Shown here: in pieces, positions 7,781 to 15,992 of the stretch
Position numbering within the stretch: position 1 is the stretch's first letter
How the letters are laid out: the number at the start of each line of letters is the position of its first letter
NCBI GenBank assembly: GCA_023423065.1
Contig: JAFAGC010000025.1
Coordinates: 1 to 17,927 of the forward strand
Direction of reading: 5' to 3'
Length of the DNA: 17,927 bases
From: Pseudomonadota bacterium
Lineage (GTDB): Bacteria; Pseudomonadota; Gammaproteobacteria; Steroidobacterales; Steroidobacteraceae
Program-made: the position numbers and the translations under genes
The notes under the pieces: model-generated
Database searches by the model: none
What the model was told of the DNA's origin: nothing
The model's input: the letters and a program-made list of their open reading frames with translations, nothing else

Positions 7781-8631
7781 TCGGGAAAGTTCCACCCGAA
7801 ATCGTCGCGCGGCAGGTCTCGGCCGCGCTTTCTGAAGATGTGGGCGGCGGTGACGCCACCGCCGCCCTGGTTCCCGCCTCACAACAAGTGCGCGCTTCGG
7901 TCGTCGCGCGCGAGCCCGCGATCCTTTGCGGCACCGACTGGTTCGACGCCACGTTTCGCGCGCTCGATCCGAACATCCGAATCGAATGGCTGACCCGCGA
8001 CGCCGGCCGCATCCTCCCCGACATGACCGTCGTGCGCGTGCTCGGATTCGCGCGGCCCATCCTGACGGGCGAACGCACGGCGCTGAATTTCCTGCAGACC
8101 TTGTCGGGCACGGCCACCGCCGCGAGCCGCTACGTCGAGGCCGTGGCTGGCACGCAGTGCCAGATCCTCGACACGCGCAAGACGCTGCCGGGCCTGAGGC
8201 TCGCGCAGAAATACGCGGTGCGCTGCGGCGGCGCGCGCAACCACCGCATGGGCCTGCACGACATGGTGCTGCTCAAGGAGAACCACATCATCGCGGCTGG
8301 TTCGATCGCGACCGCCGTCACGGCGGCGCGCGAGCACTCGCCGGACGTGCCGGTCGAAGTCGAGGCGGAATCGCTGGGCGAATTCGACCAGGCGCTGGAG
8401 GCCGGCGCCGACATCATCATGCTCGACGAGCTGACACTCGACGACATGCGCATCGCCGTGCAGCGCAACCGCGACCGCGGCAGCAAGGCTAAACTGGAAG
8501 CCTCGGGCAACGTATCGCTCAATACCGTACGCGACATCGCCATGACGGGCGTCGACTACATTTCCATCGGCGGCATCACCAAACACGTTCAGGCCGTGGA
8601 TCTGTCGATGCGCTTCGAATTCGTTGCGTGA
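7744..8631 (+). CDS. nadC: Nicotinate-nucleotide pyrophosphorylase (quinolinate phosphoribosyltransferase)
   Basis: NadC converts quinolinate and PRPP to nicotinate mononucleotide in de novo NAD synthesis. Family landmarks are visible in order: LSEDVGGGDATAALVP near the N-terminus, LTGERTALNFLQTLSG, the substrate-binding ILDTRKTLPGLR with KYAVRCGGARNHRMGL, the VLLKENHI segment, VEVEAESL, IIMLDEL, and the C-terminal barrel end SGNVSLNTVRDIAMTGVDYISIG. Length 295 from a GTG at 7744; that start overlaps the upstream gene by 37 bases and has no good ribosome site, so the true start may lie closer to 7777. The stop overlaps the next gene as GTGA. Confidence 0.95.
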   Translation: MHGCHLARPALLIGKVPPEIVARQVSAALSEDVGGGDATAALVPASQQVRASVVAREPAILCGTDWFDATFRALDPNIRIEWLTRDAGRILPDMTVVRVLGFARPILTGERTALNFLQTLSGTATAASRYVEAVAGTQCQILDTRKTLPGLRLAQKYAVRCGGARNHRMGLHDMVLLKENHIIAAGSIATAVTAAREHSPDVPVEVEAESLGEFDQALEAGADIIMLDELTLDDMRIAVQRNRDRGSKAKLEASGNVSLNTVRDIAMTGVDYISIGGITKHVQAVDLSMRFEFVA

Positions 8632-9602
8632 AGTCGCGGCCGACAATCCGGGTCGTATTCGCGTCGGCCATCCTGGGGTTGTCAGTAGCCTGCGCACGCC
8701 ACGATAAGGACGCCCTCCCCGGCACGGTCGAGCGCGACCGCATCGAACTCGCCGCGGAAGCCAACGAAACCATCGTCGAACTACCGTTCGCCGAGGGCGC
8801 GACGGTGAAGCCCGGCGACGTCATCGCCGTGCAGGATCGCGTGCTGACCCGCGCCGAGGTCGACGCGGCGCGCGCCCAGCTCGCCGAGGCCGAGGAGCGT
8901 TACGCCGAGCTCAAGAGCGGCCCGCTGCAGACCACGATCCGCGCCGCCGCGGCGCGCCGCGCCCGCGCGCGCGCCACGCGCGACGAAGCGGTGCGCGAAC
9001 GCGACCGGCTGCTCGGCCTCGTCGACCGCAGTCTCGTGAGCAAGTCGGAAGCCGACCGACAGGTCGCGGTGGCGCTCGCGGCCGAGGCCAGCCTGCTCGA
9101 AGCCGAGGCGGACCTGCGCGAACTGCAGCAGGGCACGCGTGCGGAGCAGCTCGCGCAGGCGCAGCGCGCGGTGGACGCCGCGCGCGCCCACCTCGTGGCG
9201 CTCGAAACCACGGCATCGCGCCTCGAGATTCGCGCACCGGTGGCGGCCACGATCGACTCGCTGCCATATCGCGTCGGGGAAAAACCCGCGCGCGGTGCGA
9301 CGATCGCCGTCCTGCTCGCCACGACCGCGCCGTTCGCGCGCATCCACGTGCCCGCGCCGATCCGTGCGCGCGTCAAGATCGGTACGGCCGCGACCCTGCG
9401 CGTCGACGGCGTCGACCGGACCTTCCGCGGCCAGGTGCGATTCGTCGCGAGCGACGCGGAGTTCACGCCTTACTACTCGCTCACCGCCGCGGACCGCTCG
9501 CGCCTGTCGTTCCTCGCCGAGGTCGTGTTCGAAAACGACGAAGCCGCGACGATTCCGTCGGGCATCCCCGTCGACGTGTCGCTCGAGCTCGAATCGCCGT
9601 GA
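8628..9602 (+). CDS. HlyD/YbhG-type periplasmic adaptor (membrane fusion) protein of an ABC exporter
   Basis: This 324-residue adaptor starts at a GTG that overlaps the nadC stop. The N-terminus is a signal sequence or anchor (hydrophobic residues 7-21) ending in SVAC at Cys22. That is a possible but imperfect lipobox, as the -3 residue is Ser. A split lipoyl-like domain follows: first half about 40-70 (VELPFAEGATVKPGDVI), second half about 205-240 (LEIRAPVAATIDSLP). Between them lies a long Ala/Arg/Glu-rich alpha-helical hairpin (about 75-200), predicted coiled coil. The C-terminal part is a beta-barrel-like region. It should link the ABC pump encoded next to an outer-membrane channel; no TolC-like gene is in the window. 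The substrate is unknown. Confidence 0.85.
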   Translation: MKSRPTIRVVFASAILGLSVACARHDKDALPGTVERDRIELAAEANETIVELPFAEGATVKPGDVIAVQDRVLTRAEVDAARAQLAEAEERYAELKSGPLQTTIRAAAARRARARATRDEAVRERDRLLGLVDRSLVSKSEADRQVAVALAAEASLLEAEADLRELQQGTRAEQLAQAQRAVDAARAHLVALETTASRLEIRAPVAATIDSLPYRVGEKPARGATIAVLLATTAPFARIHVPAPIRARVKIGTAATLRVDGVDRTFRGQVRFVASDAEFTPYYSLTAADRSRLSFLAEVVFENDEAATIPSGIPVDVSLELESP

Positions 9603-10531
9603 ACGACACCGCCATCTCGGCGCGGCAGCTGACCCGGAAGTTCGGCGACAAGACCGCGGTCGATCACGTCGACCTCGACATCCCCGCGGGCCGCATCTAC
9701 GGATTCCTCGGGCCCAACGGATCGGGCAAGTCCACCACGCTGCGCATGTTGTGCGGCATGTTGCTGCCGAGCGAGGGCCACGCCGAGGTGCTGGGGCTCT
9801 CGATCGTCGACGACGCCGAGGCGATCCGCCGGCGACTGGGTTACATGCCGCAGCGGTTCTCGCTGTGGGAAGACCTGACTACCGACGAGAACCTGCGCTT
9901 CATCGCGGACCTGTACGGTCTCGAGGGCGACGTGGCCGCGCGCATCGCGGCCGCCCGCGCCACGTACAACCTCGACGCGCTGCGCAACCAGCGCGCGGGC
10001 ACGATGAGCGGCGGACAGAAGCAGCGCCTGGCGCTCGCGGCGGCGACCCTGCACGAGCCGGAGCTGTTGCTGCTCGACGAGCCGACCAGCGCGGTCGATC
10101 CGCAGAGCCGGCGCGATTTCTGGGAGCGGCTGTTCATGCTCGCCGAAGACGGCGCGACCATCCTGGTCTCGACTCACTACATGGAAGAGGCGGAGCGCTG
10201 TCACGGTCTCGCGATCCTGGCCGAGGGCCGCCTGGTCGCCGAAGGCTCGCCCCGCGACCTGCTGAACGCGGTCGATGCCGATGTATACGAGATCGAAGGC
10301 GCCGATGACAGCGCGGCGCCCAAACTACTGCGTGTCCTGCCCTGGGTGCACGGCGTCACGCAACTCGGCGTGCGGCTGCGGGTGCTCGTGGACCGCGGCG
10401 CCCCGGATGCGGAATCGCTCATGCGCGCGGAACTCGCCAACCACGGGATCCGGGCGCAGGTGGCCCGCACGCACGCGAGCCTCGAGGACGTGTTCGTCGT
10501 CGCGACGCGCGGAGAAACCCGTGGCGACTGA
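9599..10531 (+). CDS. ABC transporter ATP-binding protein (ABC-2/drug-export type)
   Basis: This 310-residue ATPase starts at a GTG that overlaps the adaptor stop (GTGA). Walker A GPNGSGKST is at 38-46, with a Q-loop near YMPQRFSLWEDLT, signature MSGGQKQRL (the first signature residue is Met instead of Leu, common in this subfamily), Walker B LLLLDEPTSAVD, and switch histidine in STHYMEEAERC. The last 80 or so residues form the extra C-terminal domain typical of ABC-2 ATPases of the DrrA/YbhF kind. It powers the permease encoded next. The substrate cannot be told from sequence. Confidence 0.95.
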   Translation: MNDTAISARQLTRKFGDKTAVDHVDLDIPAGRIYGFLGPNGSGKSTTLRMLCGMLLPSEGHAEVLGLSIVDDAEAIRRRLGYMPQRFSLWEDLTTDENLRFIADLYGLEGDVAARIAAARATYNLDALRNQRAGTMSGGQKQRLALAAATLHEPELLLLDEPTSAVDPQSRRDFWERLFMLAEDGATILVSTHYMEEAERCHGLAILAEGRLVAEGSPRDLLNAVDADVYEIEGADDSAAPKLLRVLPWVHGVTQLGVRLRVLVDRGAPDAESLMRAELANHGIRAQVARTHASLEDVFVVATRGETRGD

Positions 10532-11669
10532 ACCGGGCAGACAAGGCCGGCTGCGCGCCTCGCTGCGGCGCCTCGGCGCGGTGGCCCGCAAGGAAGTGCG
10601 CCAGCTTGCGCGCGACCGCGTGACCTTCGGGATGATCGTGGGCGTGCCGCTCATGCAGATCCTGCTGTTCGGTTACGCGATCAACTTCGACGTGCGCCAC
10701 CTCGCCACCGTCGTTCACGACCAGGCCAACTCCTCGATGTCGCGCGAGTTCATCGCGCAGCTCTCCGCCACGCAGGTGCTGCGCGTCGACTACACGACCG
10801 GCTCGGGCGCCGAAGTGGACCGGCTCATGCGCGAGGGCCGCGCGAGCATGGCCGTGATCATCCCGCCGGACTTCGAACGGCGGCTGCAGTCGGATACGCG
10901 GCCCGTTGCGCAGATCCTGGTGGATGGGTCGCAACCGAGCCTCGCGGGCGTCGCGAGCGGTTTGTCGGCGATCCCACTCATCGCGCGCCACGGCGCGGGC
11001 CCCTACTCGGGCGGCAAACGCATGACCCCGCGGCGCGTGGAAATCCGCACGCTCTACAACCCCGAGAAACGCACCGCGGTGCAGATCGTGCCCGCGCTGA
11101 TCGGCGTGATCCTCACGATGACGATGGTGGTGTTCACGGCCGGTGCGATCGTGCGCGAACGCGAACGCGGCAATCTCGAACTGCTGATCGCGACGCCATT
11201 GGGTCGGCTCGAACTCATGGTGGGCAAACTACTGCCGTTCGTCGCGATCGGCCTGATCCAGACGACGATCATCCTCCTCGTCGGCTCGGCGCTGTTCAAC
11301 GTTCCCGTGGTGGGAAACGTCCTGCACCTCTACGTGGCCGCGCTGCTGTTCATCGCCGCCACGCTGGGCCTGGGCCTCTTCGTCTCGACACTCGCGAAGA
11401 CGCAGTTCCAGGCCTTCCAGCTCGCGTTCCTGACCCTGCTGCCGTCGATCCTGCTGTCGGGTTTCATGTTCCCGTTCGAGGGCATGCCGGTCGCGGCGCA
11501 ATGGATCGCGGAGCTGCTGCCGCTCACGCATTTCAACGTCATCCTGCGCGGCATCGTGCTGCGCGGCGCGGACCTGCCCGAACTGTGGCCGCAACTCGCG
11601 AAGCTCGCGGTATTCCTCGTACTCATGCTCTCGGTCGCCGTCGCCCGCTTCAAGAAGCGCCTCGATTGA
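10521..11669 (+). CDS. ABC-2 type permease (YhhJ/YbhR-like)
   Basis: This 382-residue membrane protein starts at a GTG (10521) preceded by GGAG (10511-10514) at 6 bases, overlapping the ATPase gene by 11 bases. A longer frame upstream only shadows the ATPase. Features seen: first membrane helix at about 30-50 (GMIVGVPLMQILLFGYAINF), a large periplasmic loop to about residue 185, then five hydrophobic helices. The family pattern YNPEKRTAVQIVPALIGVIL and VRERERGNLELLIATPLGR is clear. Only one permease gene is present, where YbhFSR-like systems have two, so it probably forms a homodimer. It is the last gene of the run that starts at 7169; a palindromic element begins two bases after its stop. 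Confidence 0.93.
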   Translation: MATEPGRQGRLRASLRRLGAVARKEVRQLARDRVTFGMIVGVPLMQILLFGYAINFDVRHLATVVHDQANSSMSREFIAQLSATQVLRVDYTTGSGAEVDRLMREGRASMAVIIPPDFERRLQSDTRPVAQILVDGSQPSLAGVASGLSAIPLIARHGAGPYSGGKRMTPRRVEIRTLYNPEKRTAVQIVPALIGVILTMTMVVFTAGAIVRERERGNLELLIATPLGRLELMVGKLLPFVAIGLIQTTIILLVGSALFNVPVVGNVLHLYVAALLFIAATLGLGLFVSTLAKTQFQAFQLAFLTLLPSILLSGFMFPFEGMPVAAQWIAELLPLTHFNVILRGIVLRGADLPELWPQLAKLAVFLVLMLSVAVARFKKRLD

Positions 11670-11670
11670 G

Positions 11671-11799
11671 ACGGTGCCAGCGGAAAAATGGGGACATTCC
11701 TCGTTTCCTTGCAAAAGGGGTCAGTCCTCCCGAGGGCTGACCCCATTTGCCCGCAAAGCGGGGAAACGAGGAATGTCCCCATTTTTCCGCTGGCACCGT
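11671..11799. repeat. 129-base palindromic element with perfect 38-base arms and inner hairpins
   Basis: The left arm (11671-11708, beginning ACGGTGCCAGCGG) and right arm (11762-11799, ending CCGCTGGCACCGT) are exact reverse complements over 38 bases. Inside lie a hairpin at 11711-11750 (GCAAA and GGGGTCAG pairing with CTGACCCC and TTTGC, one A/A mismatch, plus a short upper stem) and a small one at 11751-11761 (CCGC-AAA-GCGG). The fold would be a three-way junction. The spacer has no coding potential or transposase. The layout resembles REP/BIME or MITE elements; RNA hairpins here may also end transcription of the ABC operon, though no T-run follows. Confidence 0.92.
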
Positions 11800-11848
11800 T
11801 CCGCACCGTCGCACGCTAGACTCGCCTCCCGAACACGAGGTGAATCAC

Positions 11849-12676
11849 ATGGAAGAAAACTCACAGGAGAAGCGTGCCGCCCGCTTTCGCGCGCTGCATG
11901 AGAGCGGCACGTTCCTGATCGGCAACTGCTGGGATGGCGGGACCGCGCGCATCCTCGGCTCCCTGGGATTTCCCGCACTGGCGACCTCCAGCGGCGCCTG
12001 CGCCGGCACGTATGGCCGTCTCGATCACGGCGTTTCGCTCGACGAGGCGCTCGCCCACGCCAAGCTCATCTGCGACGCCTCGTCCCTACCCGTCTCGGGC
12101 GATCTCGAAAAGGGCTTCGGCGACTCTCCCGAGGCCGCCGCGAAAGCCATCCGCCTCGCCGCGGGCATCGGCCTGGTCGGCGGCTCGATCGAAGACTCGA
12201 CCGGCCGCAAGGACGATCCGATCTTCGACATCGCGCTCGCGACCGAGCGTGTCGCCGCCGCCGCCGAAGCCGCGCGCGCGCTTTCCTTTCCATTCACGCT
12301 GACCGCGCGCTCGGAAAACTTCCTGCTCGGCCGCAACGATCTCGACGACACGATCCGTCGCCTGCAGGCCTTCGAGAAGGCCGGCGCCGACGTGTTGTTC
12401 GCTCCGCTGCTTCCCACGATGGACGCCGTGCGCACGGTGTGCGCGTCGGTGCGCAAGCCGGTCAACTTCATGGTCGCCGTCCCGGGCAAATCGTTCAGCG
12501 TGCGCGAACTCGCCGAGGCCGGCGTGCGGCGCATCAGCTTCGCGACGTCGCTGTATCGCGCCGCGATGCAAGGGCTCGCGGATGCCGCCAGGGAAATCCA
12601 GTCGAGCGGCACGTTCAGCTATCTCGACCGCGCGATGCCGGGCGGCGAGTTTGCCAGGCACCTGGAGAATCCCTGA
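11849..12676 (+). CDS. Isocitrate lyase/PEP mutase superfamily protein
   Basis: This 275-residue protein starts at ATG 11849, preceded by GAGGTGA at 7 bases; the frame is open 34 codons further up, into the palindrome, and that extension is rejected. It has a TIM-barrel layout of the PEP mutase/isocitrate lyase family (COG2513 type): NCWDGGTARIL, ATSSGACAGTYG, metal-site SGDLEKGFGD (Asp85, Glu87), GGSIEDST (Glu115), TARSENFLLG, and AGADVLFAPLL. The KKCGH catalytic cysteine loop of true (methyl)isocitrate lyases is not seen, so the reaction is unknown; C-C lyase or decarboxylase activity on a small oxo-acid is possible. Two bases separate it from the xylanase gene. Its place in a xylan operon may mean a role in pentose or uronic acid breakdown; that is inference. 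Confidence 0.85.
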   Translation: MEENSQEKRAARFRALHESGTFLIGNCWDGGTARILGSLGFPALATSSGACAGTYGRLDHGVSLDEALAHAKLICDASSLPVSGDLEKGFGDSPEAAAKAIRLAAGIGLVGGSIEDSTGRKDDPIFDIALATERVAAAAEAARALSFPFTLTARSENFLLGRNDLDDTIRRLQAFEKAGADVLFAPLLPTMDAVRTVCASVRKPVNFMVAVPGKSFSVRELAEAGVRRISFATSLYRAAMQGLADAAREIQSSGTFSYLDRAMPGGEFARHLENP

Positions 12677-12678
12677 GC

Positions 12679-13824
12679 ATGTGGAATCGACGTGAACTGA
12701 TCGCCGCGGGCCTCGGCGCCGCGGCCACCCCCGCCTGGCCCAAGAGTGTGAAAACCGGCTCGCTCGACGAACTCGCGCGCAGGAAAGGCCTGCGCTTCGG
12801 CACCTCCCTCTCGGGCCGCGGCCTGAACGATGCCGCCTATCTACAACTGGTGCGCGAGCAATGCGGCGGCATCGTCCCCGAGAACGAGCTCAAGATGGCG
12901 TGGATGCGCCCGGCACCCGACAAGTTCGTGTTCGATCGCGCGCAGAAGCTCATCGACTTCGCACAGGCCGAAGGCATGTTCGTGCGTGGGCACACGCTGC
13001 TCTGGCACCACCCGAAATGGATGCCACGCTGGCTCGACTCCCACGACTTCGGCGCGGAACCCGCGAAGGCGGCGCGCGAATTCCTCGAGGACCACGTGAC
13101 GCGCACCGCGACGCACTTCGGCACGAGCATCTGCTCCTGGGACGTCGTCAACGAGGCCGTGCACAACATCACGGGCGAAATGCGCGAGACCGCGCTGTCG
13201 AAGGCCATCGGCTCGCCGGACGCGGTGCTCGAGATCGCGTTCCGCAAGGCCCGCGAAGCCCTGCCCACGACCGAACTCGTCTACAACGACTACATGGGCT
13301 GGGAAAGCGACAACGGCCCGCATCGCGACGGCGTGTTGCGGCTGCTCGAACGTTTCCGCAAGCACGATGTCCCGGTCGACGCGCTCGGCATCCAGGCGCA
13401 CATCGGCGCGGGCAATCAGGACAGCAACGCGAATCGCGCCTTCGACGCCAGCGATGAAAAGGCCTGGCGCAGGTTCCTGACCGAAGTCACGGGCATGGGC
13501 TACAAACTGCTGATCACCGAGCTCGACGTGCACGACACGCCGCTGCCCGCGGATTTCGCGGCGCGCGACGCGCAGGTGGCCGCGCTCGGCCGCGCGTTCC
13601 TCGACCTCACGTTGTCCTTCGAGGAGGTCAACGTGGTCATGTGCTGGGGTCTCGCCGACAACCACACCTGGCTGCAGGGCCGCACGCCGCGCGAGGACAA
13701 ACTACCCAAGCGCCCCACTCCGTACGACAATCGTTACGCCGCCAAGCCGCTGCGCGAGGCGATCGCCGCGGCATTCCGCGCGGCGCCGAAACGCCCTCCG
13801 GGCCCCGCATTCGGAAAGAAATGA
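12679..13824 (+). CDS. GH10 endo-1,4-beta-xylanase, probably exported
   Basis: This 381-residue protein cuts the xylan backbone with retention of configuration. The GH10 barrel is complete: IVPENELKMAWMRP, RGHTLLWHHPKWMP, the acid/base in WDVVNEAVH (Glu159), NDYMGWES, GIQAHIG, the nucleophile in LLITELDVHD (Glu281), and the C-terminal CWGLADNHTWL. The N-terminus, NRRELIAAGLGAAATPAWP, has a twin-arginine pair and a hydrophobic stretch, so Tat export to the periplasm is likely, but no clear cleavage site is seen. No carbohydrate-binding module or cell-surface domain is attached, which fits a periplasmic or outer-membrane-near enzyme acting on oligomers. Its stop overlaps the acetyltransferase ATG. 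Confidence 0.95.
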   Translation: MWNRRELIAAGLGAAATPAWPKSVKTGSLDELARRKGLRFGTSLSGRGLNDAAYLQLVREQCGGIVPENELKMAWMRPAPDKFVFDRAQKLIDFAQAEGMFVRGHTLLWHHPKWMPRWLDSHDFGAEPAKAAREFLEDHVTRTATHFGTSICSWDVVNEAVHNITGEMRETALSKAIGSPDAVLEIAFRKAREALPTTELVYNDYMGWESDNGPHRDGVLRLLERFRKHDVPVDALGIQAHIGAGNQDSNANRAFDASDEKAWRRFLTEVTGMGYKLLITELDVHDTPLPADFAARDAQVAALGRAFLDLTLSFEEVNVVMCWGLADNHTWLQGRTPREDKLPKRPTPYDNRYAAKPLREAIAAAFRAAPKRPPGPAFGKK

Positions 13825-14342
13825 AACTCGTCGATTGCACTCCGCAGCGCCACTGCGCGGCGATCCTCGCGATCTTCAACGACGCGATCGTCAACTCGAC
13901 CGCGTTGTACGACTACGAGCCGCGCACGCCCGAATCCATGGTGAAGTGGTTCGAAGCGAAGGCGCGCGGCAATTTTCCTGTCATCGGCGTCGAGAACGAT
14001 GCCGGCGAGCTGCTGGGTTTCGGCAGCTACGGCACGTTCCGCGCCTGGCCCGCGTACAAGTACACGATCGAACATTCGTTATACGTCGATAACCGCTTTC
14101 GCGGCCGGGGCGTGGGGAAGGCTTTGCTCACGGCCATCGTGCAGACCGCGGAAAGGCAGGGCTACCACGTGCTCGTCGGCGGTATCGACGCGTCGAACAC
14201 CGCCAGCATCCGCCTGCACGAAAAGCTCGGCTTTACACATTGCGGGACGGTGAAACAATCGGGCTTCAAGTTCGGTCGATGGCTGGACCTGGCCTTCTAC
14301 CAGCGCATACTCGCGACGCCGGCCACGCCGGTCGATGGATGA
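13821..14342 (+). CDS. GNAT N-acetyltransferase, YncA/phosphinothricin acetyltransferase-like
   Basis: This 173-residue cytosolic protein starts at ATG 13821, overlapping the xylanase stop. The acetyl-CoA loop RFRGRGVG lies at 92-99, with motif B around GGIDASNTASIRLHEKLGF and the family tail GFKFGRWLDLAFYQ. The pair YTIEHSLYV and KFGRWLDL places it with YncA (MnaT) and PAT, which acetylate methionine sulfone, sulfoximine and similar amino-acid analogues. The N-terminal half has the typical NDAIVNSTALYDYEPRT segment. Its link to xylan is not obvious; it may detoxify an amine or simply ride in the operon. Confidence 0.9.
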   Translation: MKLVDCTPQRHCAAILAIFNDAIVNSTALYDYEPRTPESMVKWFEAKARGNFPVIGVENDAGELLGFGSYGTFRAWPAYKYTIEHSLYVDNRFRGRGVGKALLTAIVQTAERQGYHVLVGGIDASNTASIRLHEKLGFTHCGTVKQSGFKFGRWLDLAFYQRILATPATPVDG

Positions 14343-14363
14343 CATTCGACTCGAGGGGGGATC

Positions 14364-15992
14364 TTGAGATTGATCGTTCTGGCCGCGTTCGCCGCGGCGA
14401 CCGCACACGCGCAGCCGGTCGTGTTCGACTGGTTCGAGTACTCCGGCAATGACGCGCTCTACTCCGCCCCGCTTCCGGCCGGGAGTTTCCACAACCCGAT
14501 CCTCGCGGGTTACTACCCCGACCCCAGCGTCACGCGAGCCGGAGACAAGTACTACCTGGTCAACTCCACGTTCGCGCACTTTCCCGGCATCCCGATCCAC
14601 GAGAGCGACGATCTCGTGCACTGGCGGCTCATCGGCCACGCGCTGTCCGATCCCGCCAAGATCAGCTTCGACGGCCTCGGCATCTCGCGCGGCGTGTTCG
14701 CGCCGTCGATCCATTTCCACGACGGGACTTACTACATCATCAACACGCTGGTGGACGCGGGCGGCAATTTCTTCGTGACGGCGAAGAATCCGGCCGGCCC
14801 CTGGTCCGATCCGGTGTGGCTCAAGGGTCTCGATGGCATCGATCCGTCGTTTTTCTTCGACGACGACGGAAAGGCGTACGTGCTCAACAACGGCGGGCCC
14901 GAGGGCAAGCCGCTTTACGACGGGCATCGTGCGATCTGGATCCAGGAGTTCGATCTCGCCACCGACAAACTCGTCGGCCCGCGCAAGGTGATCGTGAACG
15001 GCGGTGTCGACATCTCGAAGAAGCCGATCTGGATAGAAGGTCCGCATCTGTATCGCGTCGGCGAGTGGTACTACCTCAGTTGCGCCGAGGGCGGCACGGG
15101 CCCCGGCCATTCGCAGGTGGTGCTGCGCGCGCGTTCTCCGTGGGGTCCGTACGAGGCGTACGCGGGCAACCCGATTCTCACGCAGCGCGATCTGCCGGCC
15201 GATCGCCCGAATCCGATTACGAATGCCGGACACGCGGACCTGGTGCAGATGCAGGACGAAAGCTGGTGGGCCGTGTTCCTCGCCTCGCGCCCGTATGCCG
15301 GCGATCGTTACAACACGGGCCGCGAGACCTTCCTGCTGCCCGTGACGTGGAAGGACGGCTGGCCCGTGATCCTCGAAGCCGGCAAGCCCATTCCAACTAC
15401 CGTCGCGGGGCCGAAGAACATGACGGGCACGGGCGACCCGCTGTCCGGCAACTTCACGAAACGCGACGAGTTCGACGGAGCGAAGCTCGGACCGGAGTGG
15501 CTCCAGGTGCACGTTCCCAAGCTGACGTGGATGACGCTGCGCAACGGAACGCTCGAGATCCATCCGCAGCTCACACGTCTCGACGAAAAGAGCAATCCTT
15601 CGTTCCTCGCCCGGCGCCAGCAACACCTCACGTTCGATGCGTCGACGCGGCTCGTACTGCCCGCGTCCCGCCAGGTATCGGCGGGACTGGCGGCGTATCA
15701 GAACGAGACTCACTGGTACTTCCTGAACGTCCGCCGCATGCACGACGGAGTGCGCGTGTCGCTCGAACGCCGCTCGGGCAAGGACCTCGAAACCGTCGTA
15801 TCCAGCCTGCTGCCGCCGGCGCCGTGGATCGACCTGCGCATCAGCGGCGCGCGCGACCGTTACTCCTTCTACTACGACATCGGACAGGGCTGGCAGCCGG
15901 TGCGCGAAAACGACGATGGCTCCCTGCTGAGCACGGAAGTCGCCGGAGGATTCGTCGGCACCGTGCTCGGTCCTTACGCACGACAGGAATGA
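14364..15992 (+). CDS. GH43 beta-xylosidase/alpha-L-arabinofuranosidase with C-terminal beta-sandwich, secreted
   Basis: This 542-residue protein starts at TTG 14364, with GAGGGG 5 bases upstream. The N-terminus is a Sec signal peptide (about residues 1-16, cleavage after AHA). The five-bladed propeller of GH43 follows, with catalytic base Asp53 in GYYPDPSV, pKa modulator Asp160 in GIDPSFFFDD and acid Glu225 in WIEGPHLY. The HNPILAGYYPDPS and GIPIHESDDLVHW wording matches the XynB-like subgroup. From about 370 (KRDEFDGAKLGPEWLQ) a concanavalin-like domain with WYFLNVRR follows, as in xylosidases of this group. It should release xylose or arabinose from xylo-oligosaccharides made by the GH10 enzyme. 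Its stop overlaps the next ATG. Confidence 0.93.
   Translation: MRLIVLAAFAAATAHAQPVVFDWFEYSGNDALYSAPLPAGSFHNPILAGYYPDPSVTRAGDKYYLVNSTFAHFPGIPIHESDDLVHWRLIGHALSDPAKISFDGLGISRGVFAPSIHFHDGTYYIINTLVDAGGNFFVTAKNPAGPWSDPVWLKGLDGIDPSFFFDDDGKAYVLNNGGPEGKPLYDGHRAIWIQEFDLATDKLVGPRKVIVNGGVDISKKPIWIEGPHLYRVGEWYYLSCAEGGTGPGHSQVVLRARSPWGPYEAYAGNPILTQRDLPADRPNPITNAGHADLVQMQDESWWAVFLASRPYAGDRYNTGRETFLLPVTWKDGWPVILEAGKPIPTTVAGPKNMTGTGDPLSGNFTKRDEFDGAKLGPEWLQVHVPKLTWMTLRNGTLEIHPQLTRLDEKSNPSFLARRQQHLTFDASTRLVLPASRQVSAGLAAYQNETHWYFLNVRRMHDGVRVSLERRSGKDLETVVSSLLPPAPWIDLRISGARDRYSFYYDIGQGWQPVRENDDGSLLSTEVAGGFVGTVLGPYARQE

Noticed and set aside
11671..11799. Calling the palindrome a simple rho-independent terminator
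   Set aside because: No T-run follows either arm, and the 38-base perfect arms with inner hairpins go far beyond a terminator stem.
11747..11848. Extended N-terminus for the PEP mutase-like protein
   Set aside because: The 34 extra codons lie partly in the right arm of the palindrome; ATG 11849 has a good ribosome site and a family-like N-terminus.
12439..12678. Extended N-terminus for the GH10 xylanase
   Set aside because: These 80 codons are inside the upstream gene in another frame; the export signal begins right at ATG 12679.
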